A stretch of DNA of 64,000 nt. It comes from Cognaticolwellia beringensis. GTDB taxonomy: Bacteria > Pseudomonadota > Gammaproteobacteria > Enterobacterales > Alteromonadaceae. The position numbers and the translations under genes were made by a program. The DNA is taken from the NCBI RefSeq assembly GCF_002076895.1, contig NZ_CP020465.1, forward strand, positions 1,240,001 to 1,304,000. The letters are read 5' to 3'. Numbering within the stretch: position 1 is the stretch's first letter; the number at the start of each line of letters is the position of its first letter. The notes under the pieces are model-generated. The model was not told the DNA's origin and did not search any database. It saw only the letters and a program-made list of their open reading frames with translations. Shown in pieces: positions 45,768 to 56,139 of this stretch.

Positions 45768-47621
45768 ATGTCCAAACCAACAGAATTAGAGTTACTTGCT
45801 GATTTAGAAAAAATAAGTTACCAAGACCGATATCATTGTAAAACAACTTACGATATTTTTTGCCATGCTGCAGATGAGTATCCAGCTGATGTTGCAATAG
45901 CTGAGCATGTTACTGCAACTCGAGATGAAGTTGCTAAAGAAATAACGTTTGCCACTTTATTTAATAAACTTAATCAAACAGCAAATCTATATAAAAAATT
46001 TGGCGTCGGTCGTACTGATGTTGTCTCTATTTTACTGCCCAATTTGACAGAAACTCATCTTAGTATGTGGGCAGCACAAGCAGTTGGAATTGCCAATCCG
46101 GTTAACTATCTTCTGCAAGTTGATCACATAATAGAAATACTCAATGAGGTAAAAACTAAGGTATTAGTTACTGTTTCTATTGATGAAGGAACAGAATTAG
46201 GGAAAAAAGTGCATGAAATTATTGCACGGGTGCCTTCACTTGAACATATTCTTATACTCGATAATAACCATGGTGAAACCAGTAATAAAAACTTAACCAT
46301 CACTGATTTTAATGAGGGTATATCTACTCAATCGGGTGAGAAACTGGCGCAAAGTCTACAACCTAAAGGTGATGATATTGCGATGTATTTTCATACTGGG
46401 GGCACAACGGGCCGTCCTAAAATAGCCAAATTATCTCATGACAATATCAGTTTTGTTGTGCAAGTTTATGCAGGGTTTAATGCTTATCATGGGAAATCTG
46501 CGGTTTTAAATGCATTACCATTATTTCATGTCTTTGGTGTTATTGCCGCTAGTTTAGCTATGTTCTTTGTGGGCCGTACCGTTGTTATTATGACCCCTGA
46601 AGGTTTTAGAAACCCTAATACAGTGAAGAACTGGTGGTATTTTGTTAATAAATATCAAGTATGTTGGTTTCCTACCGTACCGACAATCATTTCTGTTTTG
46701 TTACAGCAGCCAGATGAAAACATCGATTTAAAATGCTTTGAACATGCCGCTTGCGGTTCAGCACCTTTACCACTTGAATTGAAATTATCTTTTCAGCAAC
46801 GTTTTAATTGTAATGTTACCAATGGCTACGGTATGACAGAATCTTCTTGTGTGGTTGCTAGGGTACTCCCAGGCTTCGATGTTGCTGGGGTTGCCGTCGG
46901 AAACGCTATACCTTATAGCCGTGTGATTGCTGCTGAATTAATTGATAATAAAATTAGCCGCACATGTGCAGTTAATGAACCTGGCATTATTTTGGTGAAA
47001 GGACCTAATGTTTTTCAAGGCTATTTGAACGAAATTGATAATGATGGTGCTTGGGTAGAAGGAGATTGGTTCAATACCGGTGATTTAGGTGTGATTAATG
47101 CGTTAGGACATATTCAGCTCACAGGTCGAGCAAAAGATTTAATTATTCGTGGTGGTCATAATATTGATCCTCAAATTATTGAAGATGCATTATTAGCCCA
47201 TGCCAATGTCATTCAGTCAGTAGCTATTGGTCAACCTGATGCACATTCAGGTGAAATACCTGTTGCTTATGTAGTGGTAAAAGACAAACAGCATACAACT
47301 GAAGCTGAATTATTACTACATTGCCAAGAACACATTAGTGAAAGAGCGGCAATTCCTAAACGAGTCGAAATACTTGATGGCTTTCCATTAACGGCTGTTG
47401 GTAAAGTTTTTAAACCGATATTACGTAATAAAGCCACTGAGTTTAGCGTTAATGCCTTGTTGAAAAAAAATGATATTACCGCGCAAGTTAAATCAGAATT
47501 TGATCCAGAAAAAGGTCAGATTGTTGATATTCAGTTATCAAACCTACAAGACAAACAAAAAGTCGCTAAATTATTAATAGCCTTTCCTGTCTTAGTTAAT
47601 TACACCCGTTTCATTAATTAG
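45768..47621 (+). CDS. AMP-forming acyl-CoA synthetase (PimA-like role)
   Basis: This adenylate-forming enzyme converts a carboxylic acid, ATP and CoA to the acyl-CoA. The 617-residue protein has the AMP-binding P-loop YFHTGGTTGRPKIAKLSH, the A5 motif NGYGMTESS, the A7 motif WFNTGDLG, the A8 hinge GRAKDLIIRGGHNIDP, and the catalytic Lys region TAVGKVFKPIL near the C-terminus. It opens a long plus-strand operon with thiolase and hydratase genes. The substrate chain or ring type cannot be inferred from the motifs. Confidence 0.9.
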   Translation: MSKPTELELLADLEKISYQDRYHCKTTYDIFCHAADEYPADVAIAEHVTATRDEVAKEITFATLFNKLNQTANLYKKFGVGRTDVVSILLPNLTETHLSMWAAQAVGIANPVNYLLQVDHIIEILNEVKTKVLVTVSIDEGTELGKKVHEIIARVPSLEHILILDNNHGETSNKNLTITDFNEGISTQSGEKLAQSLQPKGDDIAMYFHTGGTTGRPKIAKLSHDNISFVVQVYAGFNAYHGKSAVLNALPLFHVFGVIAASLAMFFVGRTVVIMTPEGFRNPNTVKNWWYFVNKYQVCWFPTVPTIISVLLQQPDENIDLKCFEHAACGSAPLPLELKLSFQQRFNCNVTNGYGMTESSCVVARVLPGFDVAGVAVGNAIPYSRVIAAELIDNKISRTCAVNEPGIILVKGPNVFQGYLNEIDNDGAWVEGDWFNTGDLGVINALGHIQLTGRAKDLIIRGGHNIDPQIIEDALLAHANVIQSVAIGQPDAHSGEIPVAYVVVKDKQHTTEAELLLHCQEHISERAAIPKRVEILDGFPLTAVGKVFKPILRNKATEFSVNALLKKNDITAQVKSEFDPEKGQIVDIQLSNLQDKQKVAKLLIAFPVLVNYTRFIN

Positions 47622-47681
47622 GTGAGCTATTTTAACCGTTAGAACACCATAAAGTTTAATACAAAGTTATAAGGACAAATT

Positions 47682-48881
47682 ATGAAAGATGCATATATAT
47701 ACGATGCCGCACGAACTGCCTTTGGACGTCATGGGGGGATTTTATCCTCAGTTCGACCAGATAATATGCTCGCACACCTTATAAAAACTTTAGTGCAACG
47801 CAACGAGTTTGATTTAAGCCTTTATGAAGATGTTATTGCTGGCAGTACTAATCAAGCTGGTGAAGACAGCCGCAATGTGGCTCGTTTTGCCGGGCTATTA
47901 GCCGGTTTACCGATTGAAACAGGTGGCTTAACAGTTAACCGTTTATGTGGTTCAAGTTTGTCGGCGGCCCTAGATGCTGCACGATGTGTAAAAGCCAATG
48001 AAGGTGAGCTATTTATTGCTTGTGGTGTTGAGTCGATGAGTCGTGCGCCATTTGTTTTAGCTAAAGCCACTTCAGCCTTTGCTCGCCAGCAAGAAATGTT
48101 TGACACCACCATGGGAGCTCGTTTTACTAACCCCGAAATTATTAAAGCCTATGGCGGTCACTCGATGCCTGAAACCGCTGACAACATTGCCAATGATTTA
48201 AATATTAGTAGAGAAGACTGCGATGTATTTGCTGCCAACTCACAAGCCAAGTATGAAGCAGCAAAAGTAGCAGGGTACTTTATTGGTGAAATTATTCCTG
48301 TTGAAGTGCCGCAAGGCCGTAAGTTGCCGCCAATTTCTGTTGTAACTGATGAGCATCCACGCCCAGCTTCAACGGTAGAAGCGCTTGGTAAATTAAGACC
48401 ATTATTTGATGGCGTAGTAACCGCAGGTAATGCTTCAGGCATTAACGACGGGGCTTCTGCCATGATTATTGGCAGTAAAGAAGTGGGTGAAAAAGCGGGT
48501 ATAAAACCTCGCGGTAGAATTATAGCGGGTGCAATTGCCGGCGTACCACCACGTGTTATGGGCTTAGGGCCAGTTCCTGCTTCACAAAAAGCCTTAGCAA
48601 GAACGGGTTTAACATTAGCAGATATGGATGTTTTAGAATTCAATGAAGCTTTTGCAGTACAAGCGTTAGGTTGCATGAAACAACTAGGCATTGCCTTTGA
48701 TGACCCCCGTGTGAACCAAAATGGTGGCGCGATTGCGATTGGACATCCTTTGGGGGCGAGTGGTACGCGTATTATGCTGACGGCATTGCGCCAATTAGAA
48801 AAAACTGGTGGTCGATACGCATTAGCAACCATGTGTATTGGTATTGGTCAAGGTATCGCTGTCGTTATTGAGCGTGTTTAA
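47682..48881 (+). CDS. acetyl-CoA C-acyltransferase (thiolase)
   Basis: The 399-residue thiolase cleaves beta-ketoacyl-CoA with CoA. The nucleophilic Cys is in VNRLCGSSLSAA (about C90). The C-terminal GGAIAIGHPLGASG gives the active-site His, and CIGIGQGIAVVIERV gives the second Cys. RDPFGRxxGxL-like DAARTAFGRHGGILSSVRPD at the N-terminus is typical of thiolases acting on 3-oxoadipyl- or dicarboxylyl-CoA, but this is only suggestive. An AAGGAC ribosome site precedes the ATG. Confidence 0.9.
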   Translation: MKDAYIYDAARTAFGRHGGILSSVRPDNMLAHLIKTLVQRNEFDLSLYEDVIAGSTNQAGEDSRNVARFAGLLAGLPIETGGLTVNRLCGSSLSAALDAARCVKANEGELFIACGVESMSRAPFVLAKATSAFARQQEMFDTTMGARFTNPEIIKAYGGHSMPETADNIANDLNISREDCDVFAANSQAKYEAAKVAGYFIGEIIPVEVPQGRKLPPISVVTDEHPRPASTVEALGKLRPLFDGVVTAGNASGINDGASAMIIGSKEVGEKAGIKPRGRIIAGAIAGVPPRVMGLGPVPASQKALARTGLTLADMDVLEFNEAFAVQALGCMKQLGIAFDDPRVNQNGGAIAIGHPLGASGTRIMLTALRQLEKTGGRYALATMCIGIGQGIAVVIERV

Positions 48882-48907
48882 CTTTCTAAAAGTAAGGAAT
48901 TAAGTTT

Positions 48908-51007
48908 ATGTCAGTTGTTAGTTATCAATTAGAAGGTGATATCGGTGTTATTCGTTTAAATAACCCGCCAGTTAACGCGCTTTCTCATGCATTACGGTCA
49001 GGAATTAAAGAGGCGTTAGCACAAGCACAAGATGATGCTTCATTAGCCTTAGTTTTGATTTGTGAAGGGCGCACTTTTATCGCAGGGGCAGACATTTCTG
49101 AGTTCGGCAAACCCCCTATGTTACCTTCGCTACCTGAGCTGCTTAATGTTGTAGAAGCATTTACAAAGCCTATTATTGCTGCCATTCATGGCACCGCATT
49201 AGGCGGTGGTTTAGAAACTGCAATGGCTTGTCATTATCGTTGTGCATTGGCTACTGCTAATGTTGGCTTGCCTGAAGTTAAATTAGGTTTGTTGCCTGGT
49301 GCTGGTGGAACACAAAGAGCACCTAGGTTGGTTGGTGTTAAAGCAGCAATGGACTTAATTACGACCGGTGTACCAATTTCGGCAGATAAAGCACTGAGTA
49401 TCGGTTTAATTGATAAAGTAGTTGAAGGTGATTTACTGACCTCAGCGATTAAGTTTGCCCAAGAAGTTATTGCACAAGGCGATGTAATTAGAAGAGTAAG
49501 AGATATAGAGGTTGATAAAGAAAGCGCATTAGATGATTTTTTCGCTGATTGTAGAGCTAAATTAAGTCAACGATATCGGCTTCAAGAAGCGCCTCAACGT
49601 ATCGTTGAATGTATTGAAGCGTCAATGAATAAATCTTTTGAAGAAGGTCTTAAAGTTGAAAGGCGTTTATTTATAGAGTGCATGAACTCATCACAGTCTG
49701 CAGCATTACGCCATATGTTTTTTGCCGAAAGAATGTCCTCAAAAATTAAAGATTTACCAAAAGAGACTCAGTTAAAAGATATTAAACGCGTAGGTATTAT
49801 TGGTGGCGGTACCATGGGAGGAGGCATTGCAATGAATTTTGTTAATGCGGGTATCCCTGTGACACTACTGGAAATTAACGATGTAGCATTGCAGCGTGGT
49901 AAAGATATTATCGCTAAAAATTACGCGATGACCGTTAAAAAAGGTAAATTGACTAATCAGCTCGCCACACAACGCCAAGCGCTGATCACCGGCACCACTG
50001 ATTATAACGATTTAGCTGATATGGATTTGGTAATTGAAGCTGTTTTTGAAAATCTAGACATCAAAAAGCAAGTCTTTGCTAAGCTCGATAACGTGTGTAA
50101 ACCCGGTGCTATTTTAGCCAGTAACACCTCTTATCAAGACGTAAATTTAATTGCAGAGTCAACTTCTCGCCCGCAGGATGTTATTGGTCTGCATTTCTTT
50201 AGTCCTGCTAATGTCATGAAATTACTTGAAATTGTACGCGGTGATAAAACGTCTGATCAAGTGTTAGCAACATCGATGGCAATGGCTAAAACCATTAAAA
50301 AAGTGCCGGCATTATCTCGCGTTTGTTATGGCTTTATTGGTAACCGTATGTTGCGCCAATATGCGCGTGAAGCCCAATTATGTTTACTTGAAGGCTCCAC
50401 ACCTCAAGGTATAGACACCGTCATGCAAAACTTTGGTATGGCAATGGGGCCGCTTGCTGTAGGTGATTTAGCAGGAATAGACATTGGCTATAAAGCGCGT
50501 GAGGGTTTAACTGATGAAGAAAAGGGTGATGTTAGAACCTACTGCATTGCTGATGCTTTATATGACATGGGCCGTTTAGGTCAAAAAACTGGTGCAGGTT
50601 ATTACCAATATGATCCCGACACAAGACAGCGTATGGCTGACCCGGTAGTACTTGAAGTTATTGAAGCACAAGCCAAACAAAGAGGGGTTGAGCGCAAAGC
50701 AATTGATGACGAGACTATTTTACAGCGTTTAACTTTTGCTTTGATTAATGAGGGTTTCAAAATACTTGAAGAAGGTATCGCACAACGTCCGAGTGATATT
50801 GATGTGGTTTACGTCTTCGGTTATGGATTTCCAGCTTATCGAGGTGGTCCAATGTTTTATGCCGAGAGCATAGGTTTAGAAAAAATCTATCAAACAATAT
50901 GTGAATTCGGCGCCATTTACGGTGAAGAGTTCTGGCAACCAGCCGCATTATTAAAACAACTCGTCGAGGAAGGTAAAACCTTGACTCAGTGGGCAAATAG
51001 CCAATAG
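48908..51007 (+). CDS. FadB/FadJ-like enoyl-CoA hydratase / 3-hydroxyacyl-CoA dehydrogenase
   Basis: The 699-residue bifunctional enzyme joins a crotonase domain (about 1-190) with 3-hydroxyacyl-CoA dehydrogenase domains. Both hydratase glutamates are present (GGGLETAM and LPEVKLGLLPGAGG). The NAD-binding motif is VGIIGGGTMGGGIAMNF (about 295), followed by the catalytic His region GLHFFSPANVMKLLE and FIGNRMLRQY. It hydrates and then oxidises the enoyl-CoA. It starts 26 bases after the thiolase gene and has a perfect terminator after it. Confidence 0.92.
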   Translation: MSVVSYQLEGDIGVIRLNNPPVNALSHALRSGIKEALAQAQDDASLALVLICEGRTFIAGADISEFGKPPMLPSLPELLNVVEAFTKPIIAAIHGTALGGGLETAMACHYRCALATANVGLPEVKLGLLPGAGGTQRAPRLVGVKAAMDLITTGVPISADKALSIGLIDKVVEGDLLTSAIKFAQEVIAQGDVIRRVRDIEVDKESALDDFFADCRAKLSQRYRLQEAPQRIVECIEASMNKSFEEGLKVERRLFIECMNSSQSAALRHMFFAERMSSKIKDLPKETQLKDIKRVGIIGGGTMGGGIAMNFVNAGIPVTLLEINDVALQRGKDIIAKNYAMTVKKGKLTNQLATQRQALITGTTDYNDLADMDLVIEAVFENLDIKKQVFAKLDNVCKPGAILASNTSYQDVNLIAESTSRPQDVIGLHFFSPANVMKLLEIVRGDKTSDQVLATSMAMAKTIKKVPALSRVCYGFIGNRMLRQYAREAQLCLLEGSTPQGIDTVMQNFGMAMGPLAVGDLAGIDIGYKAREGLTDEEKGDVRTYCIADALYDMGRLGQKTGAGYYQYDPDTRQRMADPVVLEVIEAQAKQRGVERKAIDDETILQRLTFALINEGFKILEEGIAQRPSDIDVVYVFGYGFPAYRGGPMFYAESIGLEKIYQTICEFGAIYGEEFWQPAALLKQLVEEGKTLTQWANSQ

Positions 51008-51020
51008 CCAAAGAGTGACA

Positions 51021-51060
51021 AAATTAGCGATACCATTTTTTTTGGTATGGCTAATTTTTT
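51021..51060 (+). terminator. terminator between the hydratase-dehydrogenase and nitronate monooxygenase genes
   Basis: AAATTAGCGATACCA (51021-51035) pairs with TGGTATGGCTAATTT (51043-51057) with one mismatch. A T-run follows to 51060. It may divide the operon or attenuate downstream genes. Confidence 0.88.
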
Positions 51061-51090
51061 ATCACAGTAAATATGTTCTAGGGGATCAAA

Positions 51091-52068
51091 ATGTCAATGC
51101 CGAAAACCTTACAAAATAAATTATCTTTACCTGTCATCAGTGCCCCTATGTTCATCATCTCGGGACCAGAATTAGTTATCGCAGAGTGTAAAGCCGGTAT
51201 TGTTGGCTCTTTTCCTGCTCTCAATGCGCGCCCACAGTCATTACTCGCTGAATGGCTGACCACCATTACAACAGAATTATCGCAGTATCAGGAAGCTAAT
51301 CCGAGCGCTATTGTTGCGCCATATGCGGTTAATTTAATTGTTCACAAAAGTAATGACCGATTAGAGGATGATGTAAATACTTGTATTGAATATAAAGTGC
51401 CGATCATTATCACCAGTTTACGCGCGTTAGATCCTAAGTTAGTTGAACGTATTCATGCCTATGGCGGCATTATTTTTCACGATATTATCAATGTTCGTCA
51501 TGCCGAAAAAGCCATAGAAGCAGGTGTAGATGGTTTAGTTTTGGTGTGCGCTGGCGCAGGTGGTCATGCTGGAACCTTAAGTCCTTTTGCTTTAGTTAGT
51601 GAAATTAAGCAATTTTTTGATGGTCCTATTGCGTTGTCTGGCTCGATTGCTAATGGCGCGTCAATACTATCAGCACAAGCTTTAGGTGCTGACTTTGCCT
51701 ATATAGGTACGTGCTTTATTGCCACCGAAGAAGCTAATGCTGATCCAGAATATAAAAACATGTTGGTTGAATATAGCGCGAAAGATATTGTTTATAGTTC
51801 ACTATTTACCGGGGTTCATGGGAATTACCTTAAGCCAAGTATCTCTAATGCTGGTTTAGATCCTGATAACCTTGAAGAGGGTGATAAAAACAAAATGAAA
51901 TTTGGTTCATCAGGTGGCAGTAAAACTAAAGCTTGGAAAGACATTTGGGGGGCCGGCCAAGGGTTAGGCAGTATAAGGGAGATCACGAATGTGTCTTCTA
52001 TCGTTGAACGCTTCAAAACAGAATACGATCAAGCGCTATCTCGTTTAAATCGACTGAACAACCAATAG
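51091..52068 (+). CDS. nitronate monooxygenase family FMN protein
   Basis: This 325-residue TIM-barrel protein has the family FMN-binding elements: PVISAPMFIISGPEL near the N-terminus, the catalytic His in CAGAGGHAGTLSPF, and ALSGSIANGASILSAQALGADFAYIGTCF. Related enzymes oxidise nitroalkanes, but many are annotated without proof. In beta-oxidation operons the family often acts as an enoyl-reductase-like flavoenzyme. The role here is unassigned. It is the second unit after a terminator and is followed by an isomerase-like gene. Confidence 0.85.
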   Translation: MSMPKTLQNKLSLPVISAPMFIISGPELVIAECKAGIVGSFPALNARPQSLLAEWLTTITTELSQYQEANPSAIVAPYAVNLIVHKSNDRLEDDVNTCIEYKVPIIITSLRALDPKLVERIHAYGGIIFHDIINVRHAEKAIEAGVDGLVLVCAGAGGHAGTLSPFALVSEIKQFFDGPIALSGSIANGASILSAQALGADFAYIGTCFIATEEANADPEYKNMLVEYSAKDIVYSSLFTGVHGNYLKPSISNAGLDPDNLEEGDKNKMKFGSSGGSKTKAWKDIWGAGQGLGSIREITNVSSIVERFKTEYDQALSRLNRLNNQ

Positions 52069-52078
52069 GCAGAACAAA

Positions 52079-52813
52079 ATGACATCTCAAGAAAATATAT
52101 TAATTCACAAAGACAGTGGTGTTTTACACATAGGTATTCATCGTCCAGAAAAAAAAAATGCTTTAACTAGTTTAATGTATTTGGCTATGGCTAAAGCACT
52201 TAAAGATAGTGTTTCAGATGACAGTATTAATGTCGTACTTATTCACGGCACAGCTGATGCGTTTTCTGCAGGGAATGATTTAAACGATTTCAATAATCGT
52301 GATGCCAATAAACCTTCACCGGCATCGTCCTTATTATATGAGCTACATAACTACCCTAAACCGATAGTTGGAGCCGTATCGGGTGTTGCCGTTGGTATTG
52401 GCGTAACCATGCTACTACATTTTGATTTTGTTTATGCATCTGAAACTTATTTTAAAATGCCTTTCGTCGATTTAGGTGTATGCCCTGAAGGAGGTTCAAG
52501 CTTGCTTATTCCTCAATTAGCGGGTCATCGTAAAGCGGCTGAAATATTAATGTTGGGCGATGCTTTTAATACCCAAACTGCGATTGATATCGGTATAGTC
52601 AATCAGCAAGTAGATAAAACTGAAGTATTTGACTTTGCTTTGAGTAAAGCGAAAGCATTAGCCCTGAAACCACAAAATGCTTTACGTACCACTAAAAAAC
52701 TTCTTAAAGCACCCCAGCAAGCAATACTTACCGATATTATTAACAAGGAGTTAGTGATTTTTGCACAGTTACTTCAAAGTGAAGAATCTCAAGCGGTAAG
52801 AAACAGAAAATAA
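52079..52813 (+). CDS. enoyl-CoA hydratase/isomerase family, isomerase-like
   Basis: The 244-residue crotonase-fold protein shows AFSAGNDLNDF (oxyanion hole) and SGVAVGIGVTMLLHFD. The region FVDLGVCPEGGSSLLIP has the Glu (E137) position used by delta3-delta2 enoyl-CoA isomerases (PEGCSS type). The usual hydratase Glu at the GGxxE site is replaced (GIGVTM). This points to isomerase rather than hydratase, useful for unsaturated acyl chains. It starts ten bases after the monooxygenase gene. Confidence 0.83.
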   Translation: MTSQENILIHKDSGVLHIGIHRPEKKNALTSLMYLAMAKALKDSVSDDSINVVLIHGTADAFSAGNDLNDFNNRDANKPSPASSLLYELHNYPKPIVGAVSGVAVGIGVTMLLHFDFVYASETYFKMPFVDLGVCPEGGSSLLIPQLAGHRKAAEILMLGDAFNTQTAIDIGIVNQQVDKTEVFDFALSKAKALALKPQNALRTTKKLLKAPQQAILTDIINKELVIFAQLLQSEESQAVRNRK

Positions 52814-52822
52814 GAGACTAAA

Positions 52823-53221
52823 ATGAAACCTTGGGCAAATAAAGAAATGCCGCCATTTAATGATCATTTAGGCTTTGTGATTGAGGAATGGCGAGAAAAT
52901 CATATTAAAATAAGTGCTGAACTTAAACCTGAGCATTTAAATCGTTCAGGCATCCCACATGGCGGCTTTATTTCAGCCTTATTAGATGCAGCAACTGCAC
53001 TGACTGGTGCCTATAGTGATGATCCACATGACTATAGAAAAGCGTTAACTTTATCGTTAAACATAAACTATTTAGGGCAAGCTCAATCAAACAAAATTTA
53101 TGCTATTGGAAGAGTTACTGCCTCCGGTCGAAATATTTATTATGGCGCTGCCGATGTATACGACACTTTTGATAATATCATTGCTTCAGGTCAGGGCGTT
53201 TTTCGGTATAGGAAAGAGTAA
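52823..53221 (+). CDS. PaaI-type hotdog thioesterase
   Basis: The 132-residue protein has the hotdog motif NRSGIPHGGFISALLDAATA, with HGGxxxxLLD typical of PaaI-like thioesterases. It may hydrolyse stalled acyl-CoA in this pathway. It starts nine bases after the isomerase-like gene. It has no signal peptide and should act in the cytoplasm as an oligomer. Confidence 0.87.
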   Translation: MKPWANKEMPPFNDHLGFVIEEWRENHIKISAELKPEHLNRSGIPHGGFISALLDAATALTGAYSDDPHDYRKALTLSLNINYLGQAQSNKIYAIGRVTASGRNIYYGAADVYDTFDNIIASGQGVFRYRKE

Positions 53222-53306
53222 CTTAATACTAAGATGAATCAACTAGTTTGAAATGGTTTAGGTACAGTTGGGCAGTTAGCATATAGCCTTAGAAGTGGAG
53301 AATATT

Positions 53307-53744
53307 TTGAAAGATCAATTAAATCACTATCCTTATCAATTAAAACATCCCGTAAGGTGGGGAGATATTGATATGTTAGGACATGTGAATAACAGCAATT
53401 ACTTTCGTTATTGTGAAGAAGGTAGAGTGAAGTTTTTCACTGACAGTAATATCAGAGCAGCCCTTGGGGGCGATAAGTTAGGATTTGTCGTTGCCTATAT
53501 CGATTGCAAGTTTAAATTTCCGGTGACATATCCCGATAATCTGATTATTGCCACCAAAGTTGAGAAAATAAGTAGCGATAGGCTCACTTTAAGCCAAGTT
53601 ATCTTTAGCGAAACATATCAAAAGATTGCCGCTAAAAGTGAAAGCATTATTGTTTCATATAGCCATGAAATGCAAAGCAAGATTAATCTGCCTAAAGCGG
53701 CATTATCTTTGTTAGAAAAAGAATTAAACCGTCAATTTGAATAA
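53307..53744 (+). CDS. YbgC/FadM-type acyl-CoA thioesterase
   Basis: The hotdog protein has the 4-hydroxybenzoyl-CoA-thioesterase-like motif VRWGDIDMLGHVNNSNYFRY, with Asp and His in the active-site helix. TTG at 53307 is taken as start, with GGAG six bases before it; GTG at 53295 would give 149 residues. It lies between the first thioesterase and the ETF genes. Two distinct thioesterases in one operon suggest a need to release CoA from non-preferred acyl groups. Confidence 0.82.
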   Translation: MKDQLNHYPYQLKHPVRWGDIDMLGHVNNSNYFRYCEEGRVKFFTDSNIRAALGGDKLGFVVAYIDCKFKFPVTYPDNLIIATKVEKISSDRLTLSQVIFSETYQKIAAKSESIIVSYSHEMQSKINLPKAALSLLEKELNRQFE

Positions 53745-53800
53745 ATTAAAAATATAACGAAGCAAATTTTATCAGGTCCCCATTGAGGTAAAGAAAATTT

Positions 53801-54553
53801 ATGAAAGTATTAGTCCCAATTAAACGAGTCATCGATTATAACGTCAAAGTACGTGTTAAACCGGATAACTCAAACGTTGATTTAGCTAACGTTAAAATGG
53901 CCATTAACCCTTTTTGTGAAATCGCCGTAGAAGAAGCTGTTCGCCTTAAAGAGGCTGGCACAGCAACTGAAGTTGTTGCTATTTCTATTGGTAATAAAAG
54001 CTGTCAAGAGCAGCTTCGGACTGCACTTGCTCTAGGCGCTGATCGTGCAATTCATATCGATACAGAGTTAACGCTCGACGCGTTAAATATTGCTAAGCTA
54101 CTACAAAAAATTGTCGAAGAAGAACAACCGCAGCTAGTTATCTTAGGTAAACAATCAATTGATAGCGATAACAACCAAACCGGCCAAATGCTTGCTGCAT
54201 TAACTGGTTTATCACAAGGTACTTTCGCCTCTGAAGTTAAGGTTGAAGGCGACAGAATTAATGTAACACGAGAAGTTGATGCTGGATTACAAACGGTTGC
54301 ACTAAATTTACCCGCAATTGTGACAACTGACTTACGTTTAAATGAGCCCCGTTACGCCTCTTTACCGAACATCATGAAAGCTAAACGTAAACCACTAGTG
54401 GTAATGTTGGCTGCTGATTTTGGTATTGATTTAACCCCACGTAGCAACTTATTAAAAGTGACACCACCTAAAGAACGACAAGCGGGTATTATTGTTGAAT
54501 CGATTGATGAGTTAGTTGAAAAGTTAAGAAATGAAGCGAAGGTGATCTCATGA
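53801..54553 (+). CDS. etfB: electron transfer flavoprotein beta subunit
   Basis: The 250-residue beta subunit of ETF binds AMP and, with the alpha subunit, FAD. It begins [19 protein letters not shown], and has [11 protein letters not shown], the family signature [18 protein letters not shown] and [16 protein letters not shown]. It takes electrons from the acyl-CoA dehydrogenases encoded nearby and passes them to ETF-quinone oxidoreductase, which is not here. It overlaps etfA by four bases. Confidence 0.95.
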   Translation: MKVLVPIKRVIDYNVKVRVKPDNSNVDLANVKMAINPFCEIAVEEAVRLKEAGTATEVVAISIGNKSCQEQLRTALALGADRAIHIDTELTLDALNIAKLLQKIVEEEQPQLVILGKQSIDSDNNQTGQMLAALTGLSQGTFASEVKVEGDRINVTREVDAGLQTVALNLPAIVTTDLRLNEPRYASLPNIMKAKRKPLVVMLAADFGIDLTPRSNLLKVTPPKERQAGIIVESIDELVEKLRNEAKVIS

Positions 54554-55476
54554 GCATTTTAGTCTATGCAGAACACGACAACAGCACGTTAAAAGCTGAT
54601 ACCTTAAAAACGGTTGCTGCGGCACAGCAAATGGGTGGCGATATTACCATTTTAGTTGCCGGTTATAACTGTCAAAGCGTTGCTGAACAAGCCGCTAAAG
54701 TGAATGGTGTTACCAAGGTACTAGTTGCAGATAATCTAGTGTACGAGCATCAACTGGCAGAAAATATCAGTTTATTAGTCACCGAATTAGCGGCGGATTA
54801 CCACGTGGTTCTGGCTACAGCATTAACCACCGGCAAAAACTTTATGCCTCGCGTTGCCGCTTTATTAGATGTCGCTCAAATTTCAGATATTACGGCGGTA
54901 GTGAATGCTGATACTTTTGTGCGTCCAATCTATGCCGGTAATGCTATTGCTACCGTGCAAAGTGTAGATATTAAAAAAGTAATCACAGTGCGTTCAACTG
55001 GATTTGATGCAGTTGCCACTGATGGCGCTGCAGAGATCACAATGCTAGATAAGGTTACAGATGCAGGTGTTTCAAGCCATGTCCGTGATGAGTTAACGGT
55101 TTCTAAGCGCCCAGACTTAGGTGCAGCAAGCATCGTTATTTCAGGTGGTCGCGGTATGCAAAATGGTGATAACTTCAAGTTATTAGACGGTATTGCTGAC
55201 AAGTTAGGTGCTGCCATTGGCGCATCACGCGCGGCTGTAGATGCTGGCTTTGTTCCTAATGACATGCAAGTAGGCCAAACAGGTAAAATTGTTGCGCCAG
55301 ACTTATACATTGCGGTAGGTATTTCAGGCGCAATTCAACATCTTGCGGGTATGAAAGATTCGAAAGTGATTGTGGCGATAAATAAAGATCCAGAAGCACC
55401 TATTTTCCAAGTAGCTGACTACGGCCTTGTGGCCGATCTATTTGAAGCGTTACCTGAATTAGAAAGCGCCTTGTAA
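54550..55476 (+). CDS. etfA: electron transfer flavoprotein alpha subunit
   Basis: The 308-residue alpha subunit has the FAD-binding C-terminal domain: [20 protein letters not shown], then [20 protein letters not shown] and [20 protein letters not shown]. The N-terminus [11 protein letters not shown] is standard. The overlap with etfB assures coupled translation. It closes the plus-strand catabolic operon, as a 663-bp noncoding region follows. Confidence 0.95.
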   Translation: MSILVYAEHDNSTLKADTLKTVAAAQQMGGDITILVAGYNCQSVAEQAAKVNGVTKVLVADNLVYEHQLAENISLLVTELAADYHVVLATALTTGKNFMPRVAALLDVAQISDITAVVNADTFVRPIYAGNAIATVQSVDIKKVITVRSTGFDAVATDGAAEITMLDKVTDAGVSSHVRDELTVSKRPDLGAASIVISGGRGMQNGDNFKLLDGIADKLGAAIGASRAAVDAGFVPNDMQVGQTGKIVAPDLYIAVGISGAIQHLAGMKDSKVIVAINKDPEAPIFQVADYGLVADLFEALPELESAL

Positions 55477-56139
55477 AGCGATTGGATGATTTGTTTCAAT
55501 TACTATAGGTGCTGACTTTACTATTGTGACCTGATGCTCATCATACGATATTGACACTAAAATTTAGAATTAATCTTGGTGCTAACCTTAACTTTTAATC
55601 ATGGTTAGTCGTGTTGATGAGTAACAATAATAAGGACTTATTTCAGCGATTTTATTTGTTGGTGTAAGTTCTCGACAATTATATTTAGTAATATAAAAGT
55701 TATAAATAGTCTTCGATAACTTTACATTTTCCGCTCAGAAAGAAACACTACAAGAAAAAATAACAGATTGTTATCGATAATAAATTAGCTATATTCCAGC
55801 ACAAATAACCAGGTAGAATGTTATAAAATTTTTAAATTATGTGCTTTTTTCTTCTTTAGAGAAGAGGCTGTAATACATTTGGAATATTCGATAATCTCGT
55901 TTTTGGTCAATTTACCGTAAAAAAGCTCAGTAACTAAAAAATCAAGTAACTTATCATAGTCTATTTTAATGCTATTCCTCTAATTTGCGGCTAATAATCT
56001 ATAAACCTCATCTTTAAAGCTATCTATAATCTTTATTTTCAGGGTAAATAATGAGATTATAACTACCATAATTTGAAAAACGTTTTGACAGCTAAAACAA
56101 GTCAATGCGCCTAGTATCAAAACAATTGAGTAGTCCAAA
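55477..56139. other. 663-bp noncoding gap
   Basis: I find no gene, clear terminator or palindrome of the IclR type in this AT-rich region between etfA and the IclR gene. It must contain the end of the long operon and the regulator promoter. Weak minus-strand ORFs are not convincing. Confidence 0.55.

Noticed and set aside
45616-45897. Minus-strand ORF of 93 codons in the divergent promoter region
   Set aside because: It overlaps the start of the acyl-CoA synthetase gene and spans an operator-like palindrome. The translation has no family features.
48158-48832. Long minus-strand ORF of 224 codons inside the thiolase gene
   Set aside because: It lies wholly within a gene with clear thiolase motifs on the other strand. 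Its translation has no recognisable domain and looks like a codon-bias shadow.
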